Notes under the pieces: model-generated
Seen by the model: only the letters and a program-made list of their open reading frames with translations
What the model was told of the DNA's origin: nothing
The model's database searches: none
DNA from: Planococcus citri
Lineage: Eukaryota; Arthropoda; Insecta; Hemiptera; Pseudococcidae
Assembly: GCF_950023065.1 (NCBI RefSeq)
Contig: NC_088679.1
Location: 57,908,001-57,972,000 of the forward strand
DNA: 64,000 nt
Reading direction: 5' to 3'
In this document: positions 19,454 through 30,939 of the stretch, one piece after another
How the letters are laid out: each line of letters starts with the position of its first letter
Numbering within the stretch: the first letter of the stretch is position 1
Made by a program: the position numbers and the translations under genes

Positions 19454-20412
19454 TACTTGGATCAATTCTTTGTTTTGAAAATTTTCACCGTTCTGTACTT
19501 ATAATTATTAAAATAATAAACGGTATAACCTGCCGGATGTTCTATAAACCTCTCAACAAAGTTATCTTCCATAATCAGATTGAATGCGCGACAGGAGATA
19601 TGTAGTATGTACTACTATAAATCATAAATCACAATACGTCGAGATATGTACTACTAAAAATCACAATACGTCAATGTCGAATGTCTAATCCACTTGTTGC
19701 AATTCGCACTTCGCAATCGTTTGGGGTTGACAGAGGACCAAGAACGCGACAACGGCGACGTCAAGCAGTCTTTGTGAATCAGCACATGGATTGGAGTCAG
19801 GGGTTGCAATATTTGTTGACGTTCAGGGGCGTGGAAAGCAAACATCTTTTCACCGCGATTTATTATATACTTATTATTTCAAATCACAATGAAAAAACGA
19901 TCTGGGAGTAATTATTGTATTTTTTTAATGCGAACATACAAAAATAAGATTTCATTGCATACACAATGCATAACATAATTATGTACTACTTTGGAACCCC
20001 TGCATAAATCAAAGTAGATACGAAGTAGGAAGTAATGAATGTTTGATTTCGCGTTTGTTGGCGTAGGCTATACGCTTCTATAGTGTCTGGACGCGAGAGG
20101 GGAAAGAGGATCACTACCGCAGCAATAAAAATGAACTTGTATTTTTGATAATATGTAGGTAAGGCAATTGTACACCTGTCACAGTGGCTGTCAACCCTTG
20201 ATATAATTCAATACCTATCTTATAAGGTGCAGCTCTTTCAAAAATAGAATACTCACTATATCTCCAGATACAAATGGCCAAATTCAGCTGATATCGTCTT
20301 CGAAAAAATACTAATTAATTCTTGCATTTTTTTCATAATTCGCATAAAAATTTTCAGCAAAAATCTTTAAAAAATATTGCTTTTGTGATTTCATAGATCT
20401 GTTTATTTGGTT
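19454..20412. other. Mostly featureless, short tandem duplication at 19612
   Basis: A unit ATCACAATACGTC with a preceding TATGTACTACTA is duplicated between about 19606 and 19675. A 76-codon frame at 19681 (FGVDRGPRTRQRRRQAVFV) has no recognised family. No further feature seen. Confidence 0.35.
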
Positions 20413-20665
20413 CAAAAAAGTGATGATATTATGTCAATTGGAAATTTAATTCACTACAATTTTCATCGATGTTATTTTTCCATTGAAGGAGGCATTGTTC
20501 CTCCTCCAGATTGATTTTTATGAAACCAAGATTGCAAGTTTTTCAAAATACTCATTTTAATATTTGCCAACCAAGTTTCATAACAACCAATTTTGAGGAG
20601 GAACAAAGCATTCAACAGAAAAATAAGATTGAAAATTGTAGAGAATTGAGTTTTCAACTGACTTA
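20413..20665. repeat. Inverted-repeat element (GACATTATGTC family), copy 2
   Basis: Shares with 17941-18190 the arms TGTCAATTGGAAATTTAATT and TGTAGAGAATTGAG, and the inner GGAGGAACAAAGCATTC. The arms are diverged, indicating an older insertion. Non-coding. Confidence 0.65.
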
Positions 20666-20770
20666 CTTGTCTTGCTGATCATATACTTCAACCTTTAATT
20701 ATTTACTTTTTTTATTATATTGATTTTTATAATTTCAAAATATACTTACTAAATTATTTTGTTGTTTTAC

Positions 20771-21321
20771 AGGCTAATTGGTTGTGAACCAAGAATCATA
20801 TTCTTCAATTGAAGATGTTTTTTTTTTAATTCTCAAGTTGGACCCCTCAAGTTTAAGCAGCAATATTGTGCATAACAGGTGAGAATTTATTTAATATTAT
20901 ATGTTTCTACTTGTTTTTTGTTTAATAGGAATTAGGCTTAAAAATGTTAACAATGTGTACTTCAATTTAAATTTTTTGTTCACATTTAAATTATTTTTTC
21001 TTTGCAGGTTAGTGAGTGTTAATATTCCAAGAGTCTCAGGTATTCAGTTGGCAGTGTTTTTTATTCAATTCTTGAGTTGGACCACTGAAAAACTTGCATA
21101 TAATTCCATTTGATTTTTGGGTAATAGGTATATAAAATAATTGCATTATATATTTTCCAAGTTTATTTTTTTCTTCAATTCATGTTTCTATCTAATTGTT
21201 ATTTGTTCAATTTTAATTTTTTTGTAGGCTAGTAAGTGTTGTTATTCCAAGAATTTTTGGTATTCTTTAATTAGAAGTGTTAACTACTGAAGAATTTGCA
21301 CATTTCCATGTGGTTTTCTGG
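20771..21321 (+). repeat. Three tandem exon-sized repeats with splice-like borders
   Basis: Units at about 20771-20880, 21007-21128 and 21229-21321 each follow a pyrimidine-rich AG (TTTACAG, TTTGCAG, TTTGTAG) and start G-[CT]-TA-[AG]-T. They share GTGTT..TATTCCAAGA and TTCAATT.GA and end at a GT donor-like site (AACAG|GTGAG, AATAG|GTATA, TTCTG|GTAAG). No frame is open through all units, so they may be non-coding exons (a 5' UTR or lncRNA) copied in tandem. Confidence 0.5.
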
Positions 21322-21459
21322 TAAGTTTTTTTTTGTTTTTGTTTTTGATTTATTGTTATTCTATTGACTAATTTTAAATTCCAGGTTTTTTATCAATTTT
21401 GTTATTGTTCTTCATTTAATTCAATTTTGGTTTGTTATTTTTTGTTTTTATAATAAAAA

Positions 21460-21775
21460 GCCAACAAGCTAGTGGTAAGTTAAGCCTATATGTAGAGGCA
21501 TAATTGTTGAAGCCGATAAGTAGTGGTAAGTCAAGCCTATAGGTGGAGGTATAATTGAAGCCAATACGAGTGGCATAATTGAAGCCAATAAGTAGTGACA
21601 AGTCAAGCCTATATGGAGGCCAAATCAAAGTCAATATATTATAGGGACAAATGAAGCCAACAAGTAGTGGCAAACTAATAAGTGGTAGTATAATTAGAGC
21701 CAATCAATAGAAGCAAGTAAAGTCAACATGTAACAAATGAAGTCAATAAATAGTGGTATAATTGAAGCCAATTTT
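21460..21775 (+). repeat. Degenerate minisatellite, about 45-bp unit
   Basis: Words AAGCCAATAAGTAGTGG, AAGTCAAGCCTATA and GGAGGCATAATTG recur in varying order about seven times. Units are diverged. Not coding in a consistent frame. Confidence 0.65.
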
Positions 21776-22044
21776 TTATTTTCATTTTATTTGTTTTTTA
21801 TTATTTATTTAAGTTGATTACTAAATTTTTTATTTCGTTCTGTTTTTTTTTCACTATTACATGCTTTAATGTGTACTAGTACCTACTTAATACCTACTTA
21901 ATTCCTGTAGGAACATTAATTAAAATGGAGCAACAAGTAATGGAAATTGATGATTCTGCCTCGCAGTCAATTCATTAAAAAGCTTCTTCCTGTAATTTGT
22001 TTGAACCACACTTGGCTAATCATACATGAATTATTCTGGACATA
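21776..22044. other. Spacer with a tiny ATG frame
   Basis: T-rich sequence, then an ATG near 21924 reading MEQQVMEIDDSASQSIH and a stop. The codon content looks protein-like and could be a first coding exon (donor-like GTAATG after the fourth codon), but its phase does not fit the exon at 24742. Kept only as a weak candidate. Confidence 0.25.
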
Positions 22045-24702
22045 CAGGGTGCGCAGAAATATCGAGCACCCCTAAAAAAGTTTTCTACTAAAATACTTTG
22101 GTTGGTCACAGTGAATGATAATAATGATAGCACATTGTAACCAACATGACGATACGAAAAGTAGAAATCGTCATTAAACAAAATCATTTATAAAGAAAAT
22201 ATGAAAAGTACATGAACAAATAGACATTTTATAAATTGCGCAAATTCGCGTACATAAACAATTATAAGAAAAAATTAAAGACCATTGATGTACAATGAAT
22301 TGGAAAGGAATGGAAAAAAAAGACGAAATTTTAGCGAGTACATAAACAAAAATCAAAAAACCGAGCGCGGCCAAATATTATTGAAAACGTTCATGAACGC
22401 CTCGAAGAATTGGAAAATTTATCGGATAAATTTGGAATCACAATTTTGGCCGTTGCATATGCCCCCTGGCTGATTCAAATTTCTCAAAGCAAGCTTGGAG
22501 AAAATTGAATTGGTCATTAACGAAAATAACAAAATTGTGAAATAACAATAACAATCAAAAATTACTTAATTATTAAATCACGTTCAAATTATACAAATAA
22601 AAAAAAATAGAAAAGAAAATATAGAACAATATCATGAAAATGAAAACGGGATAAACATTTGACAAAATTGGGTCCCGAGCTGACATTATGCCTGGCTCAG
22701 GCAGTTTTTTTTGCCTTTATTTGCGATTTCAGGTCGTTTTCTTGCCTGAGTCAGGCTAATGACAAAAATATGCAAATTAGCTCGTAGGTATTTGATTTTT
22801 TTAAGTACCTTACGCGAGTGTTAGATGGCGCCCTACTGTCATTGAAAAACGCGTAGCTAGAAAGTCCTGCTATTCGTCTTTACAGTGTGTAAGGAGATCG
22901 AAAAACATGAATTTTGATGCTTCATTCGCCAAATCAAAAAATTTACATTTTCCCCCCATTTCTCTCCCTAAAAATCAAATGTTTAGTTTGAGATAAAATA
23001 ATAATAACCCCAGAAATGGAAACTTCAGATTTTTCATTACACTTTATAATTTCATCAGGCTTATTCCCCTGACAAATAGGAAAATTTAAAATGATCATTT
23101 TTCTGACATTTTGACCAAAAAAAACTCCAAGGAATTAAATAACGAAAATTTCGAAGCTCCATTATTTTTTTGAGAATTTTGTGCAATTTTAATTTTCAAG
23201 TAGAATTGTCACCAAATTTTTTACACTTCTTTGGAAGTTAAATTTTGGAAAACATTGTTTTTGAATTATCTGCTTAGGTATGCAATTAGGCATGTATCTT
23301 TTTTTTAAATGTGGAGCATTTTCAGAAAAAAAATGTACTAGGTACAAAATATACCTATTACTTATTAGGTAAGTACTTCGTGATAGAAAAATAATGTTTG
23401 ATGTTTGCAATGTTAGTAGGTAGGTATAGGTACCTATGAATAGCAGTATATTTTTGCTGGAAATGTTTCACAAATAGGTACTTGACTAATTTATTTTTCA
23501 AAAAAATATTTCACCCTCATAAACATATCACATGCCCTTCAAACACATCTCAAAAAATTTGAAAAGTTAATCGCCACAGATACATATGTTTAGAAGGATA
23601 AATTATTCAAAATTGATAAAAAAAAATTACTTCCCTAAAGGAGGCTCGATTGCCATTTATGCATTGTATAATATCCAATTCTAAACCTGTACCAGTGGTG
23701 TACTCCTGTAAATGTAGTTTACATTCATCCCTTACCTATTACATATTAGAACCAGCGAAGCGGGGAGGAGGAGACTAGCAGCAACCAAACTAAACAATAC
23801 ATGAGAGACAGTCACCTAGATACCTATTCCATACCTAAATATACATCTTTCTGTTTAAATGAGGTTCTGTCACAAAAGAATCTTTTCTTTTGTTAGGCTA
23901 CATGTTCCAGCCTCGCATTAATAGCATTTTTGCTACCTGCTTTCACTGCATTTACCTCCACACAGCATAAGGCATACTGTTTAGTTTTGCCAATAGATGG
24001 CTCTTAAGTTTCATGGTTAATTCGCCACAGTTTTCGCCTGAGCCAGGTTGTTTTTTTGCCTGAAATTGAACATTCAGGGTCCCTGAGCCAGGCAAAACTA
24101 TGTCAGCTCGGGGTAATAGATATATTAAGTAAAGATTGTTATTTTGCAATTTTGTTCTTTTCGGTTATGGTTACTTCAATTTTCTCAAAAATTGATTTGA
24201 CAAATTTGAATTAACCAGGGGGCAAATGCAACGGCCAAAATTGCGTTTCTAATTATTTGTTTTTTATCGTTCATTTTTTCCTTATTTGTTTAGGCGTTAA
24301 GAGATATTGTTTAAATAATATTTGGCCAAGCTCGTTTTTTTTTATTTTTATGTTCATTTTTTTTTTCTTTCAAATAATATTCGGCCGCGTTCAAATTTCG
24401 GGTTTTTCGTTTTCATTCTCAGAAAATTTGTCGCGTCATTTTCTCATTCTTATTCTATTCGTCAAAGGATTATGTTTCTTTAATTTTTTTTTAATTAGCC
24501 ATTTTGGTATTTGTTACTTTTTCGATATTTTTCGATTACATTTTTTGTCAAATAAACGTATATTTTTCGCGCATTACAACATGATTGGTTGTTGGACTGT
24601 AGAGATAACATTCCACCAATCATATGCATCTATTTCACGTTGCTAACCTATATTTTTAATGAAAAACTTTCTTTGGGGTGCTCGATATTTCTGGGCACCC
24701 TG
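22045..24702. mobile_element. 2.66-kb TA-flanked transposon with long subterminal inverted repeats
   Basis: Termini CAGGGTGCGCAGAAATATCG and CGATATTTCTGGGCACCCTG are inverted repeats, flanked by TA on both sides (22043-22044 and 24703-24704) as in Tc1/mariner-like insertions. Inside, about 500 bases on each side (22140-22670 and 24115-24660) pair imperfectly, for example GCCCCCTGG with CCAGGGGGC. No transposase frame was identified, and the 129-codon frame at 24257 is a Phe-rich read of a T-rich arm. A different element occupies the centre (22674-24113). A 211-bp derivative with matching ends lies at 32020. Confidence 0.85.
22674..24113. mobile_element. 1.44-kb element nested in the 22045 transposon
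   Basis: CCCGAGCTGACAT..TGCCTGG on the left pairs with CCAGGC..ATGTCAGCTCGGG on the right, with CCTGAG(T/C)CAGG motifs repeated within about 90 bases of each end. The direct flanks offer only a weak GT duplication. No coding region was recognised inside. It interrupts the spacer between the arms of the outer element and is therefore younger. Confidence 0.75.
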
Positions 24703-24741
24703 TACCTAATAAATTATTTATTATTGTTTTATACTACCCAG

Positions 24742-25023
24742 GTATTCCAAAACAAGAAATCGATAACGTGGAAACAAAACCAAAATCTTTGGAAGTAATT
24801 GCCTCAACCACAGACAACCAGTCGGACAAAGTAACAGACGAAGAATATTGGTGTAAGTACCTTACAGTACTGCTGTAAATGTATTATAACTTTTTATGAC
24901 AAAAAAAAAGAAGATGTATATATCATATGGTGGAAGTTTACAATTTATAATTATTATTTGTTTTTCAGGTACAAAATCTGGATCTATTAAAATTAAGAAA
25001 TGGTTCAAAATGCAAAAAAAATA
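24742..25023 (+). CDS. Last two exons of an unknown gene
   Basis: Exon 1 follows the acceptor TATACTACCCAG (to 24741) and reads IPKQEIDNVETKPKSLEV, then IASTTDNQSDKVTDEEYW, to the donor GTAAGTACC near 24854. After an intron of about 115 bases ending TTTTTCAG (24968), exon 2 completes a Cys codon in phase and reads TKSGSIKIKKWFKMQKK to TAA at 25021-25023. The join keeps phase with no stop, which supports real coding. The tail is strongly basic, and no family is recognised. It starts only 37 bases after the 22045 transposon, so upstream exons may be on the far side of that insertion. Confidence 0.5.
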
Positions 25024-25084
25024 ATATGTACATATGAAAGTGATTCTGAATATACTGATGAAGAAGAGATCGCAGATTATGAAC

Positions 25085-25310
25085 CAGTGATGGAAAACTG
25101 AAACTGAAACTAAAACTTAAACTGGTTAAAAACTTGAACTGAAATGGAGAAACTGAAACTAAAACTGAAACTAGAACTGAAATGAGAAAAACTTAAACTG
25201 AAAACTGAAAACTTGAACTGCAAAAAATGAAACTGAAACTAAAAACTGAAAACTTGAACTGAAAAAAATGAAACTGAAACTAAAAACTAAAAACTTGAAC
25301 TGAAATGTAA
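25085..25310 (+). repeat. ACTGAAA-type tandem repeat, block 1
   Basis: Irregular repeats of CTGAAACTAAAACTGAAA and ACTTGAACTGAAA. A second block with the same units and the same end (AAAAGTTTTGCCAT) lies at 27770-27990, so the two blocks flank about 2.4 kb of inserted sequence. Confidence 0.75.
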
Positions 25311-25788
25311 AAGTTTTGCCATTCACTGAATTTTGTCGACAAAATCATCAATCTATGTATTCTCAAAATTCTTATTTTTTTCAAAAATTTTTGCCCTCGC
25401 TTCACTCGGGGCAATTTGAATCTTTTCTTTCCAAAAAAAAACATTGATGAAAATGAAATTTAGAAAAAGTTGAAATCAGAAAAACAGAATGGCAAATTCT
25501 CTCATTAAAATTGATATTGTTCTACTTTTTGAACTACAAATTATCCAATATTTTGCCCTCGCTTTGCATGGGTCAATTTGATACTCTTCTCAGAGGTCAG
25601 AGTTACAATTTCAAGAAACCTATTGAATTTGAAAAATGTTGAGATCAGAAAAACCAAAAAGAAAAACCTATTTTTTCATTTTTTTCCCCAATAAAATCGA
25701 TTGATGTCGTTCTACTTTTTAAATCACAAATTTTCCAAAGCTGAAAACTTTTGCCCTCGCTTCGCTAGGGTCATTCAAGATGCTACTT
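25311..25788. repeat. Dispersed repeat with TTTTGCCCTCGCTTC motifs
   Basis: TTTTGCCCTCGCTT(C/T)(G/A)C recurs at about 25389, 25551 and 25749, each followed by a GTTCTAC..TTT segment. A related sequence in the opposite orientation lies at about 47930-48300. Non-coding repeat family. Confidence 0.5.
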
Positions 25789-27366
25789 GGGTCATTCCAT
25801 GTCAACTCAACCAACGTTTTTGGGTCATGTCCTTCGATTTCGCTCAAATTTTTTTTACAATATCTACCCACCCAGTAAGTAAGAAAGCCGCAATCAGTTT
25901 GGTCCCAGCCCCCTCAGGGGGCGGATGGAGGAGCTTCTATTATTTTCAATACTTTGATCAAAACTGATTTCACAGTTCGAAAAAGCATTGAATTTAGAAC
26001 TTTTTAAGTATGTTGAAATTTTCAAAAGTTGAAAGTTGGACTTTCAATTTGAAAGTTCAAATTTCAAATTGGCGCTGTAAGTGGGAGCTAACATTTAAAA
26101 TTTTGAAAAAATTTCCATAGATATACATTTTGATACTTTTTCAAAATATTTAGGTTTCGAGATGGGAGATGGCACTCGTTGACGGAGGGGGAGCATCCCC
26201 ACCCCCAATTTTGGGTGAAACGTTCGAAAGAAAATCCGGGGCATGTGATATATCGAATTGTATGTTTTCGGCGACGCTGAACACGAATATGACGTCAGAT
26301 TTTTGATAGAACCCCATCCACGGCCCTCAGCACCTCCTCAAAGGGGGTGAAAGTTCAAAAATGCGTTTTGTTCGTGTGACACGTGTTAGACACGTGGAAT
26401 AATATGTTTTTGGGGACGCTGAACACGAATATGACGTCAGATTTTTGATTTGACCCGTCCAATGCCCCGCACCTCCCCAAAGCGGGTAACCCAAAAAAAA
26501 AAAATGGTAACATTCGTGTGACACATGAAATAGTATGTTTTCGATACGGCTGAATACGAATATAGCCATAGTTTTTTAAATCGACCTCACCTATGGCCCC
26601 CAGAACCTCCCTCAATAGGTAAAAGTCCAAAAAAATTGTTGGGGGCCGTGGATGAGGCCCAATCAAAAATATGACGTCAAATTCGTGTTCAGCGTCACCA
26701 AAAACATATTATTCCATGTGTCGCATGAACAAAACACTTTTTTGAACTTTTATCCCCTTTGGGGAGGTGCTGGGGGCCGTGGATGGGGTCCTATCAAAAA
26801 TCTAACGTCATATTCGTGTTCAGCGTCGCCAAAAACATACAATTCGATATATCACTTGTCCCAGATTTTCTTTCGAACGTTTCACCTAAAATTGTGGGTG
26901 GGGGTGCTTCCCCTCCGTCAACGAGTGCCATCTCGAAACTTAAATATTTCAAAAAAGTATCAAAATGTACATCTATGGAAATTTTTTCAAAATTTTAAAT
27001 GGTAGCTCCCACTTACAGCACCATTTTGAAATTTGAACTTTCAAATTCAAAGTTCAACTTTCAACTTTTGAAAATTTCAAAATACTTAAAAAGTTCGAAA
27101 TTCAATGCCCTTTCGAACTGTGAAATCAGTTTTGATCAAAGTATCATAGTTTTGGAGGAATGGGCTGCAGAAGTATGAGTACCTCGAGACAATGTGAAAA
27201 TAATGGAAGCCCTCCCCCCACCTGCCCCCTGAGGGGGCTGGGGCCAAACTGATTGCGGCTTTCTTACTTACTGGGTGGGTAGATATTGTAAAATAAAATT
27301 GAGCGAAATCGAAAGACATGACTTTCAAAATCGACTTTTTTTGGTTGAGTTGACATGGAATGACCC
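25789..27366. mobile_element. 1.58-kb palindromic element, GGGTCATTCC ends
   Basis: Starts GGGTCATTCCATGTCAACTC and ends GAGTTGACATGGAATGACCC. Pairing continues through AAACTGATTGCGGCTTTC and CTTACTTACTGGGTGGG on the right arm. ACTT flanks both ends (25785-25788 and 27367-27370). Internal sub-repeats contain CTGAACACGAATATGACGTC in both arms. The terminal ten bases equal those of the 6712 foldback but the interior differs, so both belong to one group of short-ended foldbacks. No transposase. Confidence 0.85.
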
Positions 27367-27370
27367 ACTT

Positions 27371-27769
27371 GTAAGTAGGTGTACAAAAAATGCAAATTTT
27401 TCACTTTTTCTGAACAGAACAGAACTACTGGATTTTCAAAGTTTTTTGATACTATACAGTGCTCACTGCTCAGCATGTTAATTAAAATTTTGATTATTGT
27501 GGCAAAATTAACAATTTTTTGTCGGCAAAAGGACGATGCGATCTTCCTCAGTTCCTTCCAAGTATAGCATAACTTGTCTTTTCTTCGGCCCCCTCAGGCC
27601 CGGATTTTCTCTGCACAGCCCTGCATATTTATTCATAATTTTTGAGTTTGAAATGTTTGAATTTGAAATTTGAAGTTTTTGTTGCCAAGTAGCAAATTAG
27701 ATTAATGTATGAAAAAATTCAAGAAAATAAATTTTTTTTTCATTTCCTTTTGAACTTTAAGAAAAATTT
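27371..27769. other. No gene recognised
   Basis: Sequence between the palindrome and the second ACTGAAA block. Includes a CCCCCTCAGGCCC stretch. No domain readable. Confidence 0.35.
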
Positions 27770-27990
27770 TGAAAACTGAAACTGAAATAGAAAACTGAAA
27801 TGAAAACTTGAACTGAAAAAAGCAAAACTGAAAACTGAAACTAAAAACTTGAACTGAAAAAAGTAAAACTGAAACTTAAAACTGAAAACTTGAACTGAAA
27901 TAAATAAAACTGAAACTAAAAACTGAAAACTTGAACTGAAAAAAATAAAACTGTAACTAAAAACTGAAAACTTGAACTGAAATGAAAAAG
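27770..27990 (+). repeat. ACTGAAA-type tandem repeat, block 2
   Basis: Same units as 25085-25310 (GAAAACTTGAACTGAAA and AAACTGAAACT), ending AAAAGTTTTGCCAT like block 1. After it, GAATTTTATAAAAATGTTTACGAACGTTTTGG resembles in style the tail of the EYDF gene near 14320, hinting that these repeats sit in a related gene's 3' end. Confidence 0.65.
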
Positions 27991-28327
27991 TTTTGCCATC
28001 ACTGTTATGAACAAAAAATGAATAATGAATTTTATAAAAATGTTTACGAACGTTTTGGATATTGATTTAAATTTTTCTTTTTCAAATGTTAAGAACGTAG
28101 TAATGTTTTGTTCTGAGTTTTTTTTCTTTAATTTTTTTTTGTATTTTATTTTCATTTTTTAACTTTTTTTTTCATTGAATTCCTATGGAGTGTAACGTAT
28201 TATAAAACGGAAATTGTTTGATTTTGTTAAAAATTTTTCTGATATCATATTTTCCACTTGTAATATGAGGGTTACGTCTTCATGAGTACGCTAATAATTG
28301 TTAGATTGATTTCATTTTTTGTTATTC

Positions 28328-28576
28328 TGTTTTCACTTCTTATTCGGTGTTTACAAGTACCTATATGATTATTTTTTGTAAACTGTCAGTCAAAACTGTA
28401 CAACTGTATACAGCTACGCACACTTTGCAGAAAGCTTAGCTGTCTAGTTTTTGTTTTCACATCTTATTAAGTGTTTACAAGTTCCCATATTATGATTATT
28501 ATGATTAATTTTTGTAAACTTTCAGCTAAAACTGTACAACTGTATACAGCTACGCACACTTTGCAGCTGTCTAGTT
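28328..28576 (+). repeat. Two-copy tandem repeat, about 123 bp
   Basis: TGTTTTCAC.TCTTATT..GTG and ACTGTATACAGCTACGCACA occur in both units (28328-28450 and 28451-28576), with a few indels. Non-coding. Confidence 0.8.
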
Positions 28577-30939
28577 ATTTATTAAATTTTTCAACTGTAT
28601 AGGTGAGTTTCATAAAATTTTCCAACTTTGTAGATGTGTTGAGGGGAGAGTGGGGTTGCCTATACCTTCAAGCCCTCTTTGGTTTAGTCAATATTTTCCA
28701 AATCACTTAACTAAATTTGAAACGATTGGGAAAAAAATAGTTGCTGTATGCACACTCTCAAGGTTAAAGCCCCACAATCAGTACTTACTTGTTACTTAGT
28801 TTTCCTGGTACATACTATCGGTAAGTCGCCATTTTTCTTTGGTTTTTCTTTCGAAATACGGGTAATTTACACGATGTAGGTGCGATTCGACCTTTACAGG
28901 TGTGCCAAGGAGTGTACATACGGCTGTAGGCGGTCTCATCAGCGATTTTTACACTGCTTTTAGGTTATTTCTTGTAAAGCTCGTGTAACGTTGAAAGGAA
29001 TAGCACACTTACCATACACGTTTCACTATACCTACACGAGCACTTGAGGGAATATTTATCGCCGCGGGTTTGTTCTGTTAAACAAAAATTATATGTACCT
29101 TGGTACGTCTACGTGTGTATATAGGCGTAGAAGCAACTCTTAGAGCAGTGATAGTTGACGGCGCGGTAACGAATTAAGCCAATTTTATACGGCGCAATGA
29201 GACTTTGAGAAACGACCTATTATGTTTTGGACAAGTGGTATAATAAAAAGGCGCATTTTCGAGTAGAATAAAGCTCACGCGTTCGCGATAAAATTTCCAC
29301 TCGAATGTTACCGCATCGTGTATATATAGATGGTACCCGGTCGTTCGGTCCGCCCGTCCGTCCGTCCATCTGTTCGCTTGTGTTTCTTAATTCGTTGGCG
29401 CGTTACGGAAATTAAAAATTCATCGAGAGTGAAGAATAAAGAAAAACTGGTACGACCCTTCGTTATGGTACAAATACCTACACCCCGAAGTCTCTTAGAT
29501 GAAACCTTAGAAAAAATTTTACTAATTTACCCTTTAACCCTTCCTCTCTGCGCGTCGCTGATGTTGTCGTCGTTTTGCGAAATAATAAATCATGTTTTAT
29601 AGTCGGGAATTTTTTTTACGACTTCTTAATGAAGTTGACTTTTGCGCTACGTTAAAGATTGCGCAAAATTGGGAGTAAATTTTTTGTCCACCGCACCGGG
29701 GTAAATAGCGTGTGTAATAAAAAGTAAACGGTACTTAAACACTATGCTGGTAGAAAAGTCTTTATCATTTTAACTTTTTAATTAAATTCAGATATTTAAA
29801 AAGAATATTTTTGCGGGTTTCCTCGTGTGCGGATTGCGGAAGCGACAAACGTAAATGAGAAGAGACCACGACGAAGGAAGGCGAAAGCAGCGTACTTAAT
29901 TTCCAGTCTGCGTTTCTGTATTTTTCCATTTCCCCCTCCCTTTGCTCTTGCTCACTCTGTGTTTCAGTTAGTTTCTCAATACCTTGCAAAATGATAATCT
30001 TTTTAGGCGACGGAAAAAGGAAAAACGTTATTGCAGCAGGAAATGGCGTATTAACGGTTGAGGTTTAATGATACTACTAGTTTTCAAGGGTTATGGGAGC
30101 ATCGAGCTAACGCGATAAAGCTTTCGACTTTTATCTTGTCTCGATGTGTTGGCTGCTAGTGTGCTGACGAAGGCGGCGAGTGCGGAAGAGTGCAATGTAA
30201 ATGGTTCAATTCCAATAACCGTTATACCGGGGTAATTTGTTACACTTTGGGAATGCGAGTATGTGAGTGTGAGTGTGTGTGTATGCTAAGGCCTCTATTT
30301 GGTCGTGTTTTCCAAAAATTCACAACGCCATCGTTCGTCGTCGTCGTCGAAACATCAAACGACGCCGATATTTTATCAACTCCGACATGTGCGAAGATTC
30401 GCGCCCGCAAAACGAGCTTTTTACGTGGAGATGGACAGTACGTGATGAAGGGTGGTGATGGTGATGGTGAAATGTAACGAGATGTTTGAAAACGTGAAAT
30501 TTACATCGATTGTACACTGTACAGTGAACTCGTATTACACATAGTGGCCTACTCGTTGTAAAATGTAAACACAAACGAATGAGTATGTTTGCCCTCGGTA
30601 ATGTCCGATTTTCGAGCTGGATACTTTGAAGTTTGCTGATGAAGGCGATTAACTTTTATAGGCGTACCCTTTTTGATCAGCTTGTGTGTAATGTAGGTAC
30701 GTACTGTGTATTAGGTGGTACTGTACCCTCGCGCTAGATACGGCTATACTGTCGAATACGGTTTTTCAAAAGCACCGATAGTGGTAGTTTCGGTGGGATT
30801 TTGCTGTCAACGTACTCTATAGCGATGGGTATGGCGGCATTGTTGTAAAAATGCAGGTAATGTACCCGAAATTGTTGCAATGGTTACTGCACAGTACAGT
30901 AATTTTCAAGCTACATAATTTTGATGTAATGATTACATA
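28577..30939. other. Unique CpG-richer region, no gene recognised
   Basis: Less repetitive and richer in CpG than its surroundings. Contains a GTCC microsatellite (about 29345-29368), a CGT/CGA trinucleotide run near 30330 and GTGAGTGTGAGTGTGTGT near 30260. The 90- and 95-codon frames at 29330 and 30190 follow these simple repeats and show no domain. It could be a promoter or UTR region of a neighbouring gene, but nothing proves it. Confidence 0.4.

Noticed and set aside
21460..21775. Possible CRISPR-like array
   Set aside because: Units are degenerate and permuted with no constant repeat/spacer pattern, and the context is eukaryotic.
24257..24646. 129-codon Phe-rich open frame
   Set aside because: A read through a T-rich arm of the 22045 transposon, with no start context and no domain.
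29330..29602. 90-codon frame with PSVRPSVR repeats
   Set aside because: Arises from a GTCC microsatellite. Not a protein repeat.
30190..30477. GGTTCAATTCC resembling a tRNA B box
   Set aside because: No matching T-stem, acceptor stem or A box could be folded around it.
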